Source of the DNA: Bacillota bacterium
Lineage (GTDB): Bacteria; Bacillota; Sulfobacillia; Sulfobacillales; Sulfobacillaceae
Assembly (NCBI GenBank): GCA_021797675.1
Contig: JAJZZH010000004.1
Coordinates: 1-37,348 of the forward strand
DNA: 37,348 nucleotides
Direction of reading: 5' to 3'
Of the stretch, positions 25,609 through 34,868 are shown piece by piece. The notes beneath the pieces were generated by a model that saw only the letters and a list, made by a program, of their open reading frames with translations, had not been told where the DNA came from and did not search any database. Position 1 is the stretch's first letter; every line of letters starts with the position of its first letter. The position numbers and the translations under genes are program-made.

Positions 25609-25793
25609 TTCGCCGGGCTAAATCGTTCTGATTCAGACCACCCACACAACCGGTGGCGATGGTGCACCCGATCAAAACGCGCGAGCACCGAGAGCTTTAC
25701 CGGCGATTTTGTTTTAACGTCCTCTGCCCCCGTCAGGGGAAAGCCCGCCCCCTATACGCAGACTTTGTACCATCCATTATCGCAGGAACCTGG

Positions 25794-26819
25794 CTACCGG
25801 CGCTTGTGCTGTTTTTTCTGGCGGGATGGGTTGGACAAGCTCCGCAATTGGGCGGGTGAAAGATACTTTTCAGCCAGAGGGTAGAACGTGGTGGGATCGT
25901 CCGACCGGCCGGAGATCGCCACGACCCAATGTGAGTCAGAATCCCCTCCCGCGTCGGTTGTGGAATTTCTGGCTTCGGCCCATTCTTCCGGCGATGGCAG
26001 CATGGCAATGGCCTTGCCCGATTTTACATGGACGCGCGCCAGTTCTATCAAGGCGTGGGCCAAAAGATCGCGCAGGTCGTTAGCGTTCAACCTTTCATAA
26101 CGCGCCGCCTTGGCCAAGGCTTGCCGCAAATATCGCGCACCGGCCTCTTCCGCCCCTGACTGGATCAGAATCATTCCTAGAGTGAAGTCGGATTCCATGA
26201 GATTCGCATCGAGACTGAGGGATTTTTCCAAGGCAGCCATCGCCAGGTCGGCGCGGCGCGATTTAAAATAGAGATTGCCCAGCCGGTTCCACAAATACGC
26301 GGTCTCGCCCTGACTAGCCATCAGGCCAAAAAAATGCTCTTCGGCGTCGGTGGCGAACGAGTACATGTAGCCGTCAAACAGATCCGCGGTGGTTATGGAC
26401 ACCCACGACGGACGGCCTCTGCCGGATCTCACGGCTAACATTTCGTGGATGAGGCGGGTATAAAAACTGTCCGGAAATTCCCAAGAATCCGCGCCATTGC
26501 AGTATCGGCAGCGGAAATATCCCATGCACTGGAACGAGTCCTTGAGAATCAGGTCGGACCGTGTTTTTTTGACCCGTACTGAATATCGCCGACTTACGAG
26601 GACCATGCCGATGTCGTATTGTGCCGGTCGGTGGCAAATGCGGCAGGTCACTGTCTCCGTGTGACCCGGAACAAGATAAACAATACGTTTGTGAGCTTCG
26701 CTGGCATAAGCCGCCCACTTTCCTGGAAGGGCCTCCACGGTTACCGGTTGCCTTACTTCATCGAGAGGGATGCCGGTCAGGAGACTGATCAATTTCGGAT
26801 TGATGCCCGCCGTATTCAT
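25794..26819 (-). CDS. TPR-repeat protein with CxxC zinc-ribbon-like motifs
   Basis: A 341-residue cytoplasmic protein of unknown function. Residues about 55-110 hold two metal-binding pairs, CRICH and CRYC, about 45 residues apart, suggesting a zinc ribbon. Residues about 165-265 form TPR-like helical pairs (ETAYLWNRLGNLYFKSRRAD, LAMAALEKSLSLDANLMES, EAGARYLRQALAKAARYERL), usually a protein-binding scaffold. The C-terminus is basic (RQKKQHKRR). ATG 26819 is the natural start, behind a good minus-strand promoter with a leader of about 135 nt. It has no obvious operon partner. The zinc-ribbon plus TPR combination is seen in uncharacterised Firmicutes proteins; I infer no specific function. Confidence 0.7.
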   Translation of the reverse strand: MNTAGINPKLISLLTGIPLDEVRQPVTVEALPGKWAAYASEAHKRIVYLVPGHTETVTCRICHRPAQYDIGMVLVSRRYSVRVKKTRSDLILKDSFQCMGYFRCRYCNGADSWEFPDSFYTRLIHEMLAVRSGRGRPSWVSITTADLFDGYMYSFATDAEEHFFGLMASQGETAYLWNRLGNLYFKSRRADLAMAALEKSLSLDANLMESDFTLGMILIQSGAEEAGARYLRQALAKAARYERLNANDLRDLLAHALIELARVHVKSGKAIAMLPSPEEWAEARNSTTDAGGDSDSHWVVAISGRSDDPTTFYPLAEKYLSPAQLRSLSNPSRQKKQHKRR

Positions 26820-26960
26820 CGATGCGTACGCTCCTCGTAATTTCGTCTGGGATCAGAGCCCCGTCTTCTCTACATGTCTACCAGTTGGATTGCTGGTTGG
26901 TTGTCACCGTGGACGGCCACCTTCCACAACACGCAAGCGAATAATTGGCCACCTCTATTC

Positions 26961-26989
26961 ATTATAGTATGGTTGGCTGCTTGTGGTAA
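26961..26989 (-). promoter_or_regulatory. Minus-strand promoter of the TPR gene
   Basis: On the minus strand: TTACCA (26984-26989), 17 bp, perfect TATAAT (26961-26966). Confidence 0.55.
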
Positions 26990-27270
26990 TCCTCTTTCGT
27001 CACCGCTCTCAACGTCATTTAATTTTACCCGGGTTGCGTCAAAGAATTTCCCCACCGCAGTACCCTCAGCCAGCAGAAGTTTCCGAGTTATGGGCCCAAA
27101 TTGCCTCGAAACCCGTCCCGTGTCTCAAAGAGGCGTCTTATACAAAAATGCGTTCAGCGGTGAGGACTTTGTAACAAAAATCCTTGAAAAATCACCGTTT
27201 TTTGGTAGGAGATGGCTACCCCGTGGCGACCTAGAAGTATTATCATCCTACGCGACGGGAGCGATCGTGG
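26990..27270. other. Intergenic region upstream of the IS1634 remnant
   Basis: About 280 bp, more AT-rich than its surroundings, without a recognisable gene. The segment near 27180-27205 (TTGAAAAATCACCG) could be the left end of the IS1634-type element, but no matching right end was found. Confidence 0.35.
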
Positions 27271-27863
27271 ATGGCGACGACTACTCAACGGAAGGTCCAC
27301 GGGCACACGTATTATTATCTGGCAGCGTCGAAACGTATTGACGGAAAAGCGAGATTAGTCTTGCAGAAGTACTTAGGGCGGGTGGAAGACGTCGTGGCCC
27401 AGTTAGAAGGTCAGACCACAGATCCCCAAAGCGTGGTCGTCGAGGAATATGGCGGCAGTCACGCGTTGTTGCAGATAGCGCGACGACGCCGCTTGGTGGA
27501 CCACATTGACGCGGAGGCGCCCAAACGCGCCCAAGGGCTGTCCGTCGGCACGTACATCCTACTGGCCGTGCTCAATCGCGTGTTGGCGCCATGCAGCAAA
27601 GCCAAGTCGGCCGACGGGTATCACGATACGGCGTTCTATCCTGATCTCCCGGTCCGCGACGCGGACCTCGCCAGTCAACGGTTTTGGACCACATGGGCTA
27701 TTTGTCGGCCGAGCGGATCCGGGCCATCGAAACCGCCCTGACGCAACATATGGTGCAAGAATTTTGGCTGGACTTGTCCACCGTGGTTTACGATGCGACC
27801 ACTTTCTTGGGCTGCTCGCCATTTACCGTGGGTAAGGGCTCAGACCAGATTGAGTTGCGGTAG
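27271..27863 (+). pseudogene. IS1634-family transposase, N-terminal fragment
   Basis: From 27271 the frame reads TYYYLAASKRIDGKARLVLQ and KYLGRVEDV, then GLSVGTYILLAVLNRVLAPC and KSADGY. Near 27683 it shifts to DHMGYLSAERIRAIETALTQ and FWLDLSTVVYDATTFLG, stopping at 27861. The DxTTF segment is the first catalytic Asp of IS4/IS1634-type DDE enzymes (family pattern yDtTnF). About two thirds of the transposase is missing, so it is inactive. The remainder is replaced by a strong inverted-repeat structure. Confidence 0.7.
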
Positions 27864-27900
27864 CGACAGCTTGCCCAAGTCAAGGGCAATGGAACCAGAT

Positions 27901-27985
27901 AATCCTCAGGATTCCTGCGGCAATCGCCCAGATTAGGGCGGGGTTCGCAGCAAATCCCGAGGATTTTTCCTGCGGATAACAGGAA
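27901..27985. repeat. Long imperfect hairpin followed by a second hairpin
   Basis: AATCCTCaGGATT (27901-27913) mirrors AATCCcGAGGATT (27953-27965). Inside them CTGCG/CGCAG (27915-27919/27946-27950) and CGCCC/GGGCG (27925-27929/27936-27940) pair around a 6-nt loop, with a 5x5 internal loop between. The outer arms are also near-palindromic on their own. TTTTT follows, then a second stem TTCCTG/CAGGAA (27967-27985). It may be a terminator, a REP-like element or an IS end. Confidence 0.5.
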
Positions 27986-28086
27986 GTTCGTGTCAATTAT
28001 GACAACGGATGGATGACACGATTTTGGCTTATCAGCGTAGTGAATGGTATGGCTCCCGAATCGGCTGGTGAACGAATTTCTGATCG

Positions 28087-28116
28087 TTGGCCTTGATCGC
28101 GCGCAGTTTGTATAAT
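28087..28116 (+). promoter_or_regulatory. Promoter of the L,D-transpeptidase gene
   Basis: Perfect -10 TATAAT at 28111-28116 with TTGGCC (28087-28092) 18 bp upstream. Predicted start near 28123, a 40-nt leader. Confidence 0.5.
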
Positions 28117-28162
28117 TGTTCCAGGCGAGTTACGGCATCCTCGACGAAAGGAAGGGGTTTCC

Positions 28163-29071
28163 TTGCGGACAATGCGTCGCTCCCAGGTTTTTCTGATGGC
28201 GCAAGCGTCGGTCGCCGTGTTGCTCATCACCACAGGATTTCAACCGATGCCCGCTCCGTCCTTTCCACTCATGCGCGCCCAGCAACTTCTGGCGCGTCTC
28301 GGCTATCTTCCACTGCGCTGGCAACGCCTCGTCACGGATTCGCCCGTGTCTCTGACCCAGGCCTGGAACGCGCCGCCTCGGGGTCTCTGGCACTGGACCC
28401 CCGCGCCCGAAGCCATGCATGCGTTGTGGAGTCCGCCCGGCACGCCTAACCTGTTGACGCATGGCGCCTTGATGACTTTCCAGCGCGTGGCGGGTTTGCC
28501 TGCCACTGGCACCCTGACGGGTTCCACCTGCCGCGCGTTGGACGTCGCCACCCATATCGACCAGGTCGATCCCCACGGCAACAATTTCGCCTTGGTTAAT
28601 GAATACCTCGGCTCCTTGCATCCGGAGACCCTGACGCTCTGGCACAATGGTCGTGTGGTCCTGCAGACACCGGTCAACACCGGGATCACCCAAGCCCAAA
28701 CGCCCTTCGGCACATTTCCGGTCTATCTGCGATATCGCAGCCAGACCATGTCGGGGACTACGCCGTGGGGAACGGCCTATTCCGATCCCGGCGTGCCCTA
28801 TGTCAACTACATTGACGGAGGCGTCGCGGTTCATGGCTTTTTGCGGGCTGCCTACGGGTTTCCACAAAGTCTGGGATGCATCGAGTTGCCGATTCCCGCT
28901 GCAGCCCAGGCCTGGAAATATCTCCACATCGGCACGCTGGTTACGGTGGCTCCCAATGTATCGCCGGGCGTTGTTGCCATTTCTGACGGAGTGTCTCCGC
29001 GACCCCGGCCGGCTCATCGCTCCCAGCCCTCGGCCTTGCGCGCAGGATCTTCCCAGGCTCAAGGCGGGTGA
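28163..29071 (+). CDS. L,D-transpeptidase (YkuD) with peptidoglycan-binding domain
   Basis: Exported cell-wall enzyme that forms or edits 3-3 peptidoglycan cross-links. Residues about 5-30 are a hydrophobic signal or anchor. Residues about 36-130 form a peptidoglycan-binding type 1 domain (MRAQQLLARLGYLPL, ALMTFQRVAGLPATGTLT). The YkuD domain follows (about 145-275) with His224 (VHGF) and the catalytic Cys239 in QSLGCIELP, matching HGxxxxxxxGxxxSxGC. TTG 28163 has AAGGAAGGGG about 5 nt upstream; ATG 28172 is an alternative. A polar, Pro/Arg/Ser-rich tail of about 25 residues follows the domain. It is probably monocistronic behind a sigma-A-like promoter. Confidence 0.9.
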   Translation: MRTMRRSQVFLMAQASVAVLLITTGFQPMPAPSFPLMRAQQLLARLGYLPLRWQRLVTDSPVSLTQAWNAPPRGLWHWTPAPEAMHALWSPPGTPNLLTHGALMTFQRVAGLPATGTLTGSTCRALDVATHIDQVDPHGNNFALVNEYLGSLHPETLTLWHNGRVVLQTPVNTGITQAQTPFGTFPVYLRYRSQTMSGTTPWGTAYSDPGVPYVNYIDGGVAVHGFLRAAYGFPQSLGCIELPIPAAAQAWKYLHIGTLVTVAPNVSPGVVAISDGVSPRPRPAHRSQPSALRAGSSQAQGG

Positions 29072-29522
29072 TCCTCGGATCCGGTCCCGACCGGATTGAC
29101 CCCCGCATCGGCAACGCGTTCTCAGCGGCACGGCGATCCCATCGGGCTGGTTTCCTTGCGCTCCCGGACCCTTCCCTGGCCAAAGAACCCCCGGGAGATC
29201 GGCAGACAAGGATGTTTGCCCAAGGGGTGGGACCACCTGCCGCAGGTTTCGGATGTTATTGGCCGACAGGCCATGGTCCAAGACGGCCTCCACGCGAGAG
29301 GACTAGCGAACCGATCGAAAGTCTCTGCATGTAGGCCCGATGAATGTGGTGCCATCGCCGATGCCACCATCCGCGTCTGGATCAGGGCCATGGCACCTGT
29401 CTTGCACCTGGCCGGAGGGGTTATGGTGTCCTCATCCGCCTTGGTGCGCGAGCGGGGATAGACGGGCCCGGGCCCAGGCGTTATCATCAGAACGCACCAC
29501 AACACGCGAAGGAGATGGTCTC
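29072..29522. other. Region between L,D-transpeptidase and GNAT genes
   Basis: About 450 bp. The plus-strand frame in front of the GNAT gene is open but lacks family similarity. On the minus strand a frame includes DHGLSANNIRNLRQVVPPLG (about 29210-29290), which might be a relic of a mobile-element gene, but I cannot name a family. Confidence 0.35.
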
Positions 29523-30623
29523 GTGGGGACTAGCAGGGCGCGCCGGGCGCGCCCGGAAGACGTGCGGGCGCTGGGGGAATTGTCCGACCGGGTCTTCCGG
29601 CCGACGCTGCCACCAGGGGCGGGGATGCCCGTGGAATTTCCCCGCCTGTTTCACGCAGACAACGCTGGCAATCTCTATTTGGTGGAGGATTCGGCAGGAA
29701 ATCCGGTGAGCATGGTGGGAACCTATCCCAGCGAACTGGTGAGCAACGGAATCCGCCTCACGGCGGTTTCTATCGGCTCGGTGGCCACCTTGCCCGATCA
29801 CCGTGGTCGTGGTTACGCTACCGAGATGCTGGAAATGATCATCGAAGATCATTCCCCGCATCATTCCATTATGCTGGTCTCTGGGGGCCGCGGATTGTAC
29901 GCACGCCTGGGCTGTGTGGAATTCGGAACGCTGCTACGAGCCTGGTGGGAGCCGGCTGACTGGTCAGACACCCGCGTGACCTGCCGGGAAAGCGCTTACC
30001 CCCGGGGGGATGCGTCGATGCTCCACCGACTCTACCAAACGGAAGCCTATCGGGTGTTGCGAACGCCTATCGAAATGGAAAGCTATGTGAATGCGACCAC
30101 AGCACCGCGTTTTCGAGCTCGCCCCGCGCCGGGACGCGTGTTGATTGCTGAACGGGAGGACACGGCAGTGGCCTACGCGGTGGCCGCTCCCGGCCGGGAA
30201 GGCGCAGCCATCAACTTCTTGGAGTGGGCGGGAGACCGGGCCGGATTGCTGAGCTTGGCCCAGTATGCCTTGCGCCAGATGCAGGGAGACCGCGTGGAGT
30301 GGCGCTTTCAGCCCGGCGACCGGACGCTCGGCGGTCTGTTGGCGGCCCATCGCATTCCCCATGAACCCTGTCCCAATCAAGGCACGATTGCGCTACTCAA
30401 CCCAGAGCGACTATTGAACGAAGTGAATCCATGGATTGAGGAGCAAACCGGCCAACGTTTAACATGGCAGCAAGGATACCAGGTGGCATGGTCGGGATCT
30501 CCCCCCGCCGAGGTGCCGTCGCTGCCCACCGAACCCAGTCGCGCTGCCCTGACCCGATGGTTCTTTTCGGCCGACGGAGTGAACGTGCCCTTGGTAGATA
30601 CCGGCGGACTAAGCTACATTTAG
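29523..30623 (+). CDS. GNAT acetyltransferase, Eis-like multidomain type
   Basis: About 367 residues. GTG 29523 is chosen because AAGGAG (29509-29514) lies 8 nt upstream and the protein then starts just before the first GNAT strand (RRARPEDVRALGELSDRVFR); the frame open to 29340 is not protein-like. The N-terminal GNAT domain (about 5-140) has the acetyl-CoA loop VATLPDHRGRGYATEML (R/Q-x-x-G-x-G/A). A second GNAT-like part (about 150-290) and a C-terminal tail make it similar in layout to Eis-type acetyltransferases, which modify amines on aminoglycosides or proteins. The substrate here is unknown. It is transcribed alone and ends at the terminator at 30701. Confidence 0.8.
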   Translation: MGTSRARRARPEDVRALGELSDRVFRPTLPPGAGMPVEFPRLFHADNAGNLYLVEDSAGNPVSMVGTYPSELVSNGIRLTAVSIGSVATLPDHRGRGYATEMLEMIIEDHSPHHSIMLVSGGRGLYARLGCVEFGTLLRAWWEPADWSDTRVTCRESAYPRGDASMLHRLYQTEAYRVLRTPIEMESYVNATTAPRFRARPAPGRVLIAEREDTAVAYAVAAPGREGAAINFLEWAGDRAGLLSLAQYALRQMQGDRVEWRFQPGDRTLGGLLAAHRIPHEPCPNQGTIALLNPERLLNEVNPWIEEQTGQRLTWQQGYQVAWSGSPPAEVPSLPTEPSRAALTRWFFSADGVNVPLVDTGGLSYI

Positions 30624-30700
30624 TTTGGCGAGTGGCGAGCCGGTCGAATGGAGGATCCATCCTCTCCCGAGCCGGGCTAAACCAGCGGGTGTGCCAAATT

Positions 30701-30722
30701 GGCGGCGCCCGCCGACTTTTTT
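30701..30722 (+). terminator. Intrinsic terminator after the GNAT gene
   Basis: GGCGG (30701-30705), 3-nt loop, CCGCC (30709-30713), then GA-C and six T. Confidence 0.65.
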
Positions 30723-30913
30723 GTTGACGATCCTCCAAGCTAAGCGGGTCCCAACAACGGATGATCTTGCCCGAAATATGCGAGCCGCGGCGACTCAAGA
30801 GACAGGAATCTGCCGCATGCTTCACGAATGGATAGGGTCATGACTTTACGGTCGCCCAGCATGCGGCGATGGATTCACCAAGCGGCGGGCGTCAGCATTC
30901 TGGGGAGGATTTC

Positions 30914-33664
30914 ATGGAGTATCGAAGCTTCAGCAAAGGGACTTGGGCGGGAATCCTGGGACTTTTATTGACCAGCGGCAGTGTTGGGTGGTCGGCGACG
31001 CGTCCCGTGACCGCCAACGCGGCCGTCGGTTCCCTACAAACGGCGTGGAACCGCCTCATTCTAGAACCGGGTCTCCGCCATTCGAGCGTATCCGCACTCG
31101 CCTATGATGTAACCACGGGTCAGCCGCTGGCGGCGGTTGACCCCAACCTCCGCCAGCCGCCGGGGTCAGTGACCAAGTTGTTTACGACGGCCGCTGCCTT
31201 GGCGCAACTGGGCCCCAACTTTTCCTATCGGACGTTGGTGGCCGCCCCTAAGTCGGTAGCCGAGGGCGTTCCTGGACCCGTGTATCTGGTGGGCGGAGGG
31301 GACCCCTGGCTTGAGGCCAACGGAGCTCACGCCCTGCAAACGCTGGCGGCTGCGGTGGCGAAGCGGGTCCGATCGGCGACGCGGGTGGTCGGGGTGAGTT
31401 CGCTCTTTTCGCCGCCAACCTATGGCCTGGGTTGGCCCTATGGCGTCTTGGGCCAAAATTACGGTGCCGGGACCACCGCCCTGATGGCCGAACGGAGCGA
31501 AGTGTTTGTGACCGTGAAGGTTGGAGGCCCCGTAGACAGCGCCCCGCGGGTTCAGCTCACCTTTAATGCCAACCTGATGATTCCTTCATATTTCCACGTG
31601 ATCAACCTTGCGAAGATTGGCACGGCGCAGAGTTCCGACACGATTGCAGTGACGCGCCGCCCCGGCACCAACGACATCGTGGTGACGGGGAGCATTCCCG
31701 CGACGTCGGCGGCCAATGGCCCGTTTGTCGTGTCGGTGGGCAAGCCTCCTCGGTTTGCCGCTCAGCTGTTTGAGGTGGCACTCCAACAAGCGGGTGTGCA
31801 TTTTGCGGGAAACGCTGCCACGGCTCCCGGGTTGCCCGCGGGATTCGTGACCCTGGCGAGTTACACTTCGCGAAATTTAGTCAAGTATCTACCGATTCAA
31901 AACCAGTTTTCGATTAATCAAATGGCAGAAAACCTCTACCGAGAACTCGGCGTGCACGCGACCCAAAAGGGCTCGCTGGCCGCCGCGAGTGCAGCTATGG
32001 CCCGGTTTTCGGCTTCCGCCGGCCTCTCCCCGGACCGGGTCCAGGTGGATGGTTCGGGGCTTTCCCCGTTAAACGAGGCCAGCGCGGCCGAGGTGGTCCA
32101 ACTCTTGCGCCATGTGGTCCGCCGACCGTACTACAGGGTGTTTCGCAATGCGTTAATGAATCTGAACCACGTCAAGAGCTGCGGATTTTTGTGCCCTCCC
32201 CAGTGGTCGTACGTTCTTCCTAAGGGCGCCAACCTCTGGATAAAGACGGGTAACCTGAGCAATCAATGGAATTACGCGGGATACGCGCGAGCGGCCAATG
32301 GCAATCTCATCGCCTTCGCAATTTTGGACAATGGGGAGCCGACGTCCGCCAACGCCTATCATGGATCACCCGTCGATACCATGATGCAGGATGTGGCGCT
32401 GTGGCCCAACGTCCCGGTGCCGGCCAGTTCTCCGCCCGATTTGCCTGCGGTGCCTTCGGCCTATTGGCAACGGAGGTTGGAAAGCGCGATCCCAGGGCGC
32501 TCGGGCAGTTTGGTCGGGATTTCTGTCGAAAACGTGACGACTCGGCGCACAGTGTGGGCCCAAAACGCCAGTCTGCTCATGCCTGCCGGCTTGCTGACGC
32601 GCGTGGTTCTGGCCGACGCTGCGTTGAACGCCGGCCCAGTCCCTGCCAAGCCCGTTACCGTCAAGGCGGTGGGCAGCGTGGCTGACGGCGAATTGCATGG
32701 AAACTTGGTGCTTAATGGTGACCATGACCCGCTGTTGTCGGGGGCCGGGCTTGCCCAATTGGCCGAGCAGGTGCGACGATCCGGCATTCGTCAAGTCGAT
32801 GGTGCAATGCAATATGTGCAGCCTCCCGCCGCCCGTTGGCCGCGCGCAATACCCTGGAACGATCTGGGCCGGGCCGGAACCCCTCCGCGCACCGCCTTAA
32901 TGGTCAACCAAGATCAGGCCACCATTCAAGCCAGGGGCACCCGGAATGGTCACTCGGCATCGGTGGTGGTATATCCCACGCAAACGCCAATCGATGTCGT
33001 CAATCAGACGCTTACCTCGGCCTCCGGCTCGGCCGCCGTGCACATCCGGCTCCGGTTGGCGACCGACACCTATATCGTCAGCGGGACGGTGCCGGCCGGC
33101 CATAGCGTGTCGATTCCGGTGGCGCCGCCAGATCCTGGTCGATATGCGGCCTTACGGTTTCTGGCCGCACTGAAGCAAAGCGGGGTGCAAGTTCTCCATG
33201 GCCTGGGGGCGACCCCTCATCCCGTTGCTGGCTCACCGGTGGCTGAGCATCCCGGCCCCAGCCTGGCCCGCCTCATCGCGGCATCGTTCCAATCGACGTC
33301 GACGGCCGCGCCGGCCGCCTTGGAGTACGCGCTGGGTCCAAATTGGGGAGGGGCAATGCGGCAAGTGCTCGGTGCATACCCCAGTTATCTGGTGGATCCC
33401 ACCGGAGTTGGCTTAAGCAACTACCTGACGCCCGCGGGAGTCACCACCCTGTTGGTCAAGGCGTGGAATCAGCCGGGTGATGCTCCCTTGGTCCATGCGC
33501 TGACCGCGTCGGGGCTTTGGGTGACCACCGATCCGGAGACCCGCGACCTCGTCGGATATCTTAAGGCGCCTAATGGCCAGGAATACGCAGTGACGGTGAT
33601 GGTTAGCGAATTGCTGTGGAATCACCGATTTGGCGCAACGGTGGCTCGGCTTCCGGCTCCTTAG
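30914..33664 (+). CDS. Duplicated PBP4-type D-Ala-D-Ala carboxypeptidase (peptidase S13), second half degenerate
   Basis: A 916-residue exported protein with two S13-like halves. ATG 30914 follows GGGGAGGA; ATG 30869 lacks a site. Residues 1 to about 37 are a signal peptide ending ANA. Half one (about 38-495) has all penicillin-binding motifs: Ser85-V-T-Lys88, Ser333-I-Asn335 and Lys444-T-Gly446, so it should cleave or transfer D-Ala from wall peptides. Half two (about 505-916) aligns along its length (VGISVENVTTRRTV with SALAYDVTTGQPL, LVLNGDHDPLL with VYLVGGGDPWL), but the SxxK block is PAG559-L-L-T and neither SxN nor KTG is present. Family members normally have one S13 domain of 400-500 residues. 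It precedes the AlkA gene by under 70 nt. Confidence 0.9.
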   Translation: MEYRSFSKGTWAGILGLLLTSGSVGWSATRPVTANAAVGSLQTAWNRLILEPGLRHSSVSALAYDVTTGQPLAAVDPNLRQPPGSVTKLFTTAAALAQLGPNFSYRTLVAAPKSVAEGVPGPVYLVGGGDPWLEANGAHALQTLAAAVAKRVRSATRVVGVSSLFSPPTYGLGWPYGVLGQNYGAGTTALMAERSEVFVTVKVGGPVDSAPRVQLTFNANLMIPSYFHVINLAKIGTAQSSDTIAVTRRPGTNDIVVTGSIPATSAANGPFVVSVGKPPRFAAQLFEVALQQAGVHFAGNAATAPGLPAGFVTLASYTSRNLVKYLPIQNQFSINQMAENLYRELGVHATQKGSLAAASAAMARFSASAGLSPDRVQVDGSGLSPLNEASAAEVVQLLRHVVRRPYYRVFRNALMNLNHVKSCGFLCPPQWSYVLPKGANLWIKTGNLSNQWNYAGYARAANGNLIAFAILDNGEPTSANAYHGSPVDTMMQDVALWPNVPVPASSPPDLPAVPSAYWQRRLESAIPGRSGSLVGISVENVTTRRTVWAQNASLLMPAGLLTRVVLADAALNAGPVPAKPVTVKAVGSVADGELHGNLVLNGDHDPLLSGAGLAQLAEQVRRSGIRQVDGAMQYVQPPAARWPRAIPWNDLGRAGTPPRTALMVNQDQATIQARGTRNGHSASVVVYPTQTPIDVVNQTLTSASGSAAVHIRLRLATDTYIVSGTVPAGHSVSIPVAPPDPGRYAALRFLAALKQSGVQVLHGLGATPHPVAGSPVAEHPGPSLARLIAASFQSTSTAAPAALEYALGPNWGGAMRQVLGAYPSYLVDPTGVGLSNYLTPAGVTTLLVKAWNQPGDAPLVHALTASGLWVTTDPETRDLVGYLKAPNGQEYAVTVMVSELLWNHRFGATVARLPAP

Positions 33665-33727
33665 TGCAATGCGGCTTAGCTCGGAAAGGGGGAACCCGTC
33701 ATTCGCTTTGGCCCGGAGGATCCTGCG

Positions 33728-34360
33728 GTGCAGTATTTGATGCGACGCGATGCCCGCTTGGCAGTGCTGATTGGTCAGGTTGGTGTCGTCGACGTTTGCC
33801 TGCGCCGCCAATATTTTCCGTCATTGGTGCGGGCCGTTGTCGGCCAGCAGCTCTCGGTGCACGTCGCCGAACGCATTTACCACCGCCTTGAAGCGAACGT
33901 AACCCTTACTCCGGCGGCGCTGCGGGCGGCGAGTGACCAAACCTTGAGGGATTCCGGCCTCTCGGCAGCCAAAATGGTTTATATTAGGGAGTTGGCGGAA
34001 AGCGTGGCGCTTGGTGACCTGGTCTTAGAGCGCCTGACTAAGCTGCCTGACGAGCAAGTAATCGAGCAGCTGACGGCGATCAAGGGCATTGGAATGTGGA
34101 CGGCCGCCATGTTTCTCATTTTTTCGTTGGGGCGGCTTGACGTCATGGCAACTGCCGATGCCGGCTTGCGCCGAGCCATTCACTGGCTTTATGCCTCCGA
34201 TACGGAGTACCGCGGCCAAGCTCCCGACTGGGCAACGATGAGTGATCGATGGCGTCCGTATCGCACGGTCGCATCGCTCTATTTGTGGGAGACCATTAAC
34301 CAAGACCTGGTGGCGCGGCCTCGTGAGGTTGTGTTGTCGAAGCTGAATCGAACGCATTAA
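33728..34360 (+). CDS. DNA-3-methyladenine glycosylase II, AlkA-like (HhH-GPD)
   Basis: Base-excision repair enzyme that removes alkylated purines. The HhH motif LTAIKGIGMWTAAMFLIF is followed by the GPD loop DVMATADAGLRRA with the catalytic Asp144. The N-terminal TATA-like AlkA domain is absent, as in the short bacterial form of about 200 residues. GTG 33728 follows GGAGG by about 8 nt. However, family-like sequence (IRFGPEDPAVQYLMRRDARL) continues upstream to an ATT codon at 33701, which has GGAAAGGGGG in front, so the true start may be non-canonical. It is 36-64 nt after the PBP4 gene, hence probably co-transcribed. No methyltransferase partner is nearby. Confidence 0.85.
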   Translation: MQYLMRRDARLAVLIGQVGVVDVCLRRQYFPSLVRAVVGQQLSVHVAERIYHRLEANVTLTPAALRAASDQTLRDSGLSAAKMVYIRELAESVALGDLVLERLTKLPDEQVIEQLTAIKGIGMWTAAMFLIFSLGRLDVMATADAGLRRAIHWLYASDTEYRGQAPDWATMSDRWRPYRTVASLYLWETINQDLVARPREVVLSKLNRTH

Positions 34361-34455
34361 GGCATCACTCAGCCAGCGCCCGCCTTGACGTGGCGCCCCG
34401 TGACCTCAGGGCCGGGGACAATCGGCAAGCGTTGAGGAGTCGTCCTGAGCAAGCT

Positions 34456-34752
34456 TCACGGTTGAACGAATGGCGTCGGTAGTTCGAAACCCGATGATTT
34501 CCCGGAACCCTCTGCGCTACGGGTCACCGGTCCGGTTTCAGGCCGATCCACCGCGGTTTGGCGGGTCAGAGCCTGGGAAAATTGGTGATAGAATTCGCGA
34601 TCATCGGTCGGGTTTGCCCACAAGGTTACCAAGCCTGCGATCCCAGCCGCGGCCAGCAGTCCTCCCCATGCCTGGGAATACCTTACCACCAAGATGACGC
34701 CTGCCGCGAGGCAAATTGCCGTCCAAAGACCGATGACAGTACGGATGTTCAT
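34456..34752 (-). CDS. Small membrane protein, 98 residues
   Basis: Not a family I recognise. ATG 34752 is chosen because AAAAAGGAGGGTCCC precedes it; the frame open to 34836 would add a lysine-rich leader without a ribosome site. Two hydrophobic segments, VIGLWTAICLAAGVILVV (about 6-23) and WGGLLAAAGIAGLVTLW (about 32-48), are joined by a short RYSQA loop. A polar tail with DDREFYHQFSQ follows. Both termini probably face the same side. It lies alone between the repeats at 34421 and 35686. Confidence 0.65.
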   Translation of the reverse strand: MNIRTVIGLWTAICLAAGVILVVRYSQAWGGLLAAAGIAGLVTLWANPTDDREFYHQFSQALTRQTAVDRPETGPVTRSAEGSGKSSGFELPTPFVQP

Positions 34753-34868
34753 GGGACCCTCCTTTTTCGCTGGCTTCCCTGGTTTCGTTGCGACCGGACC
34801 CCCGCGTTCTTGGACTGCTGCCTGACCCTGGGCCACCGCTTATGCTGAACTCTTTGGCGTGAGTTCGA

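Noticed and set aside
28130-29293. Long minus-strand ORF of 387 codons opposite the L,D-transpeptidase gene
   Set aside because: The plus strand carries an intact YkuD enzyme with catalytic motifs; the antisense frame is Arg/Gly-rich and has no family similarity.
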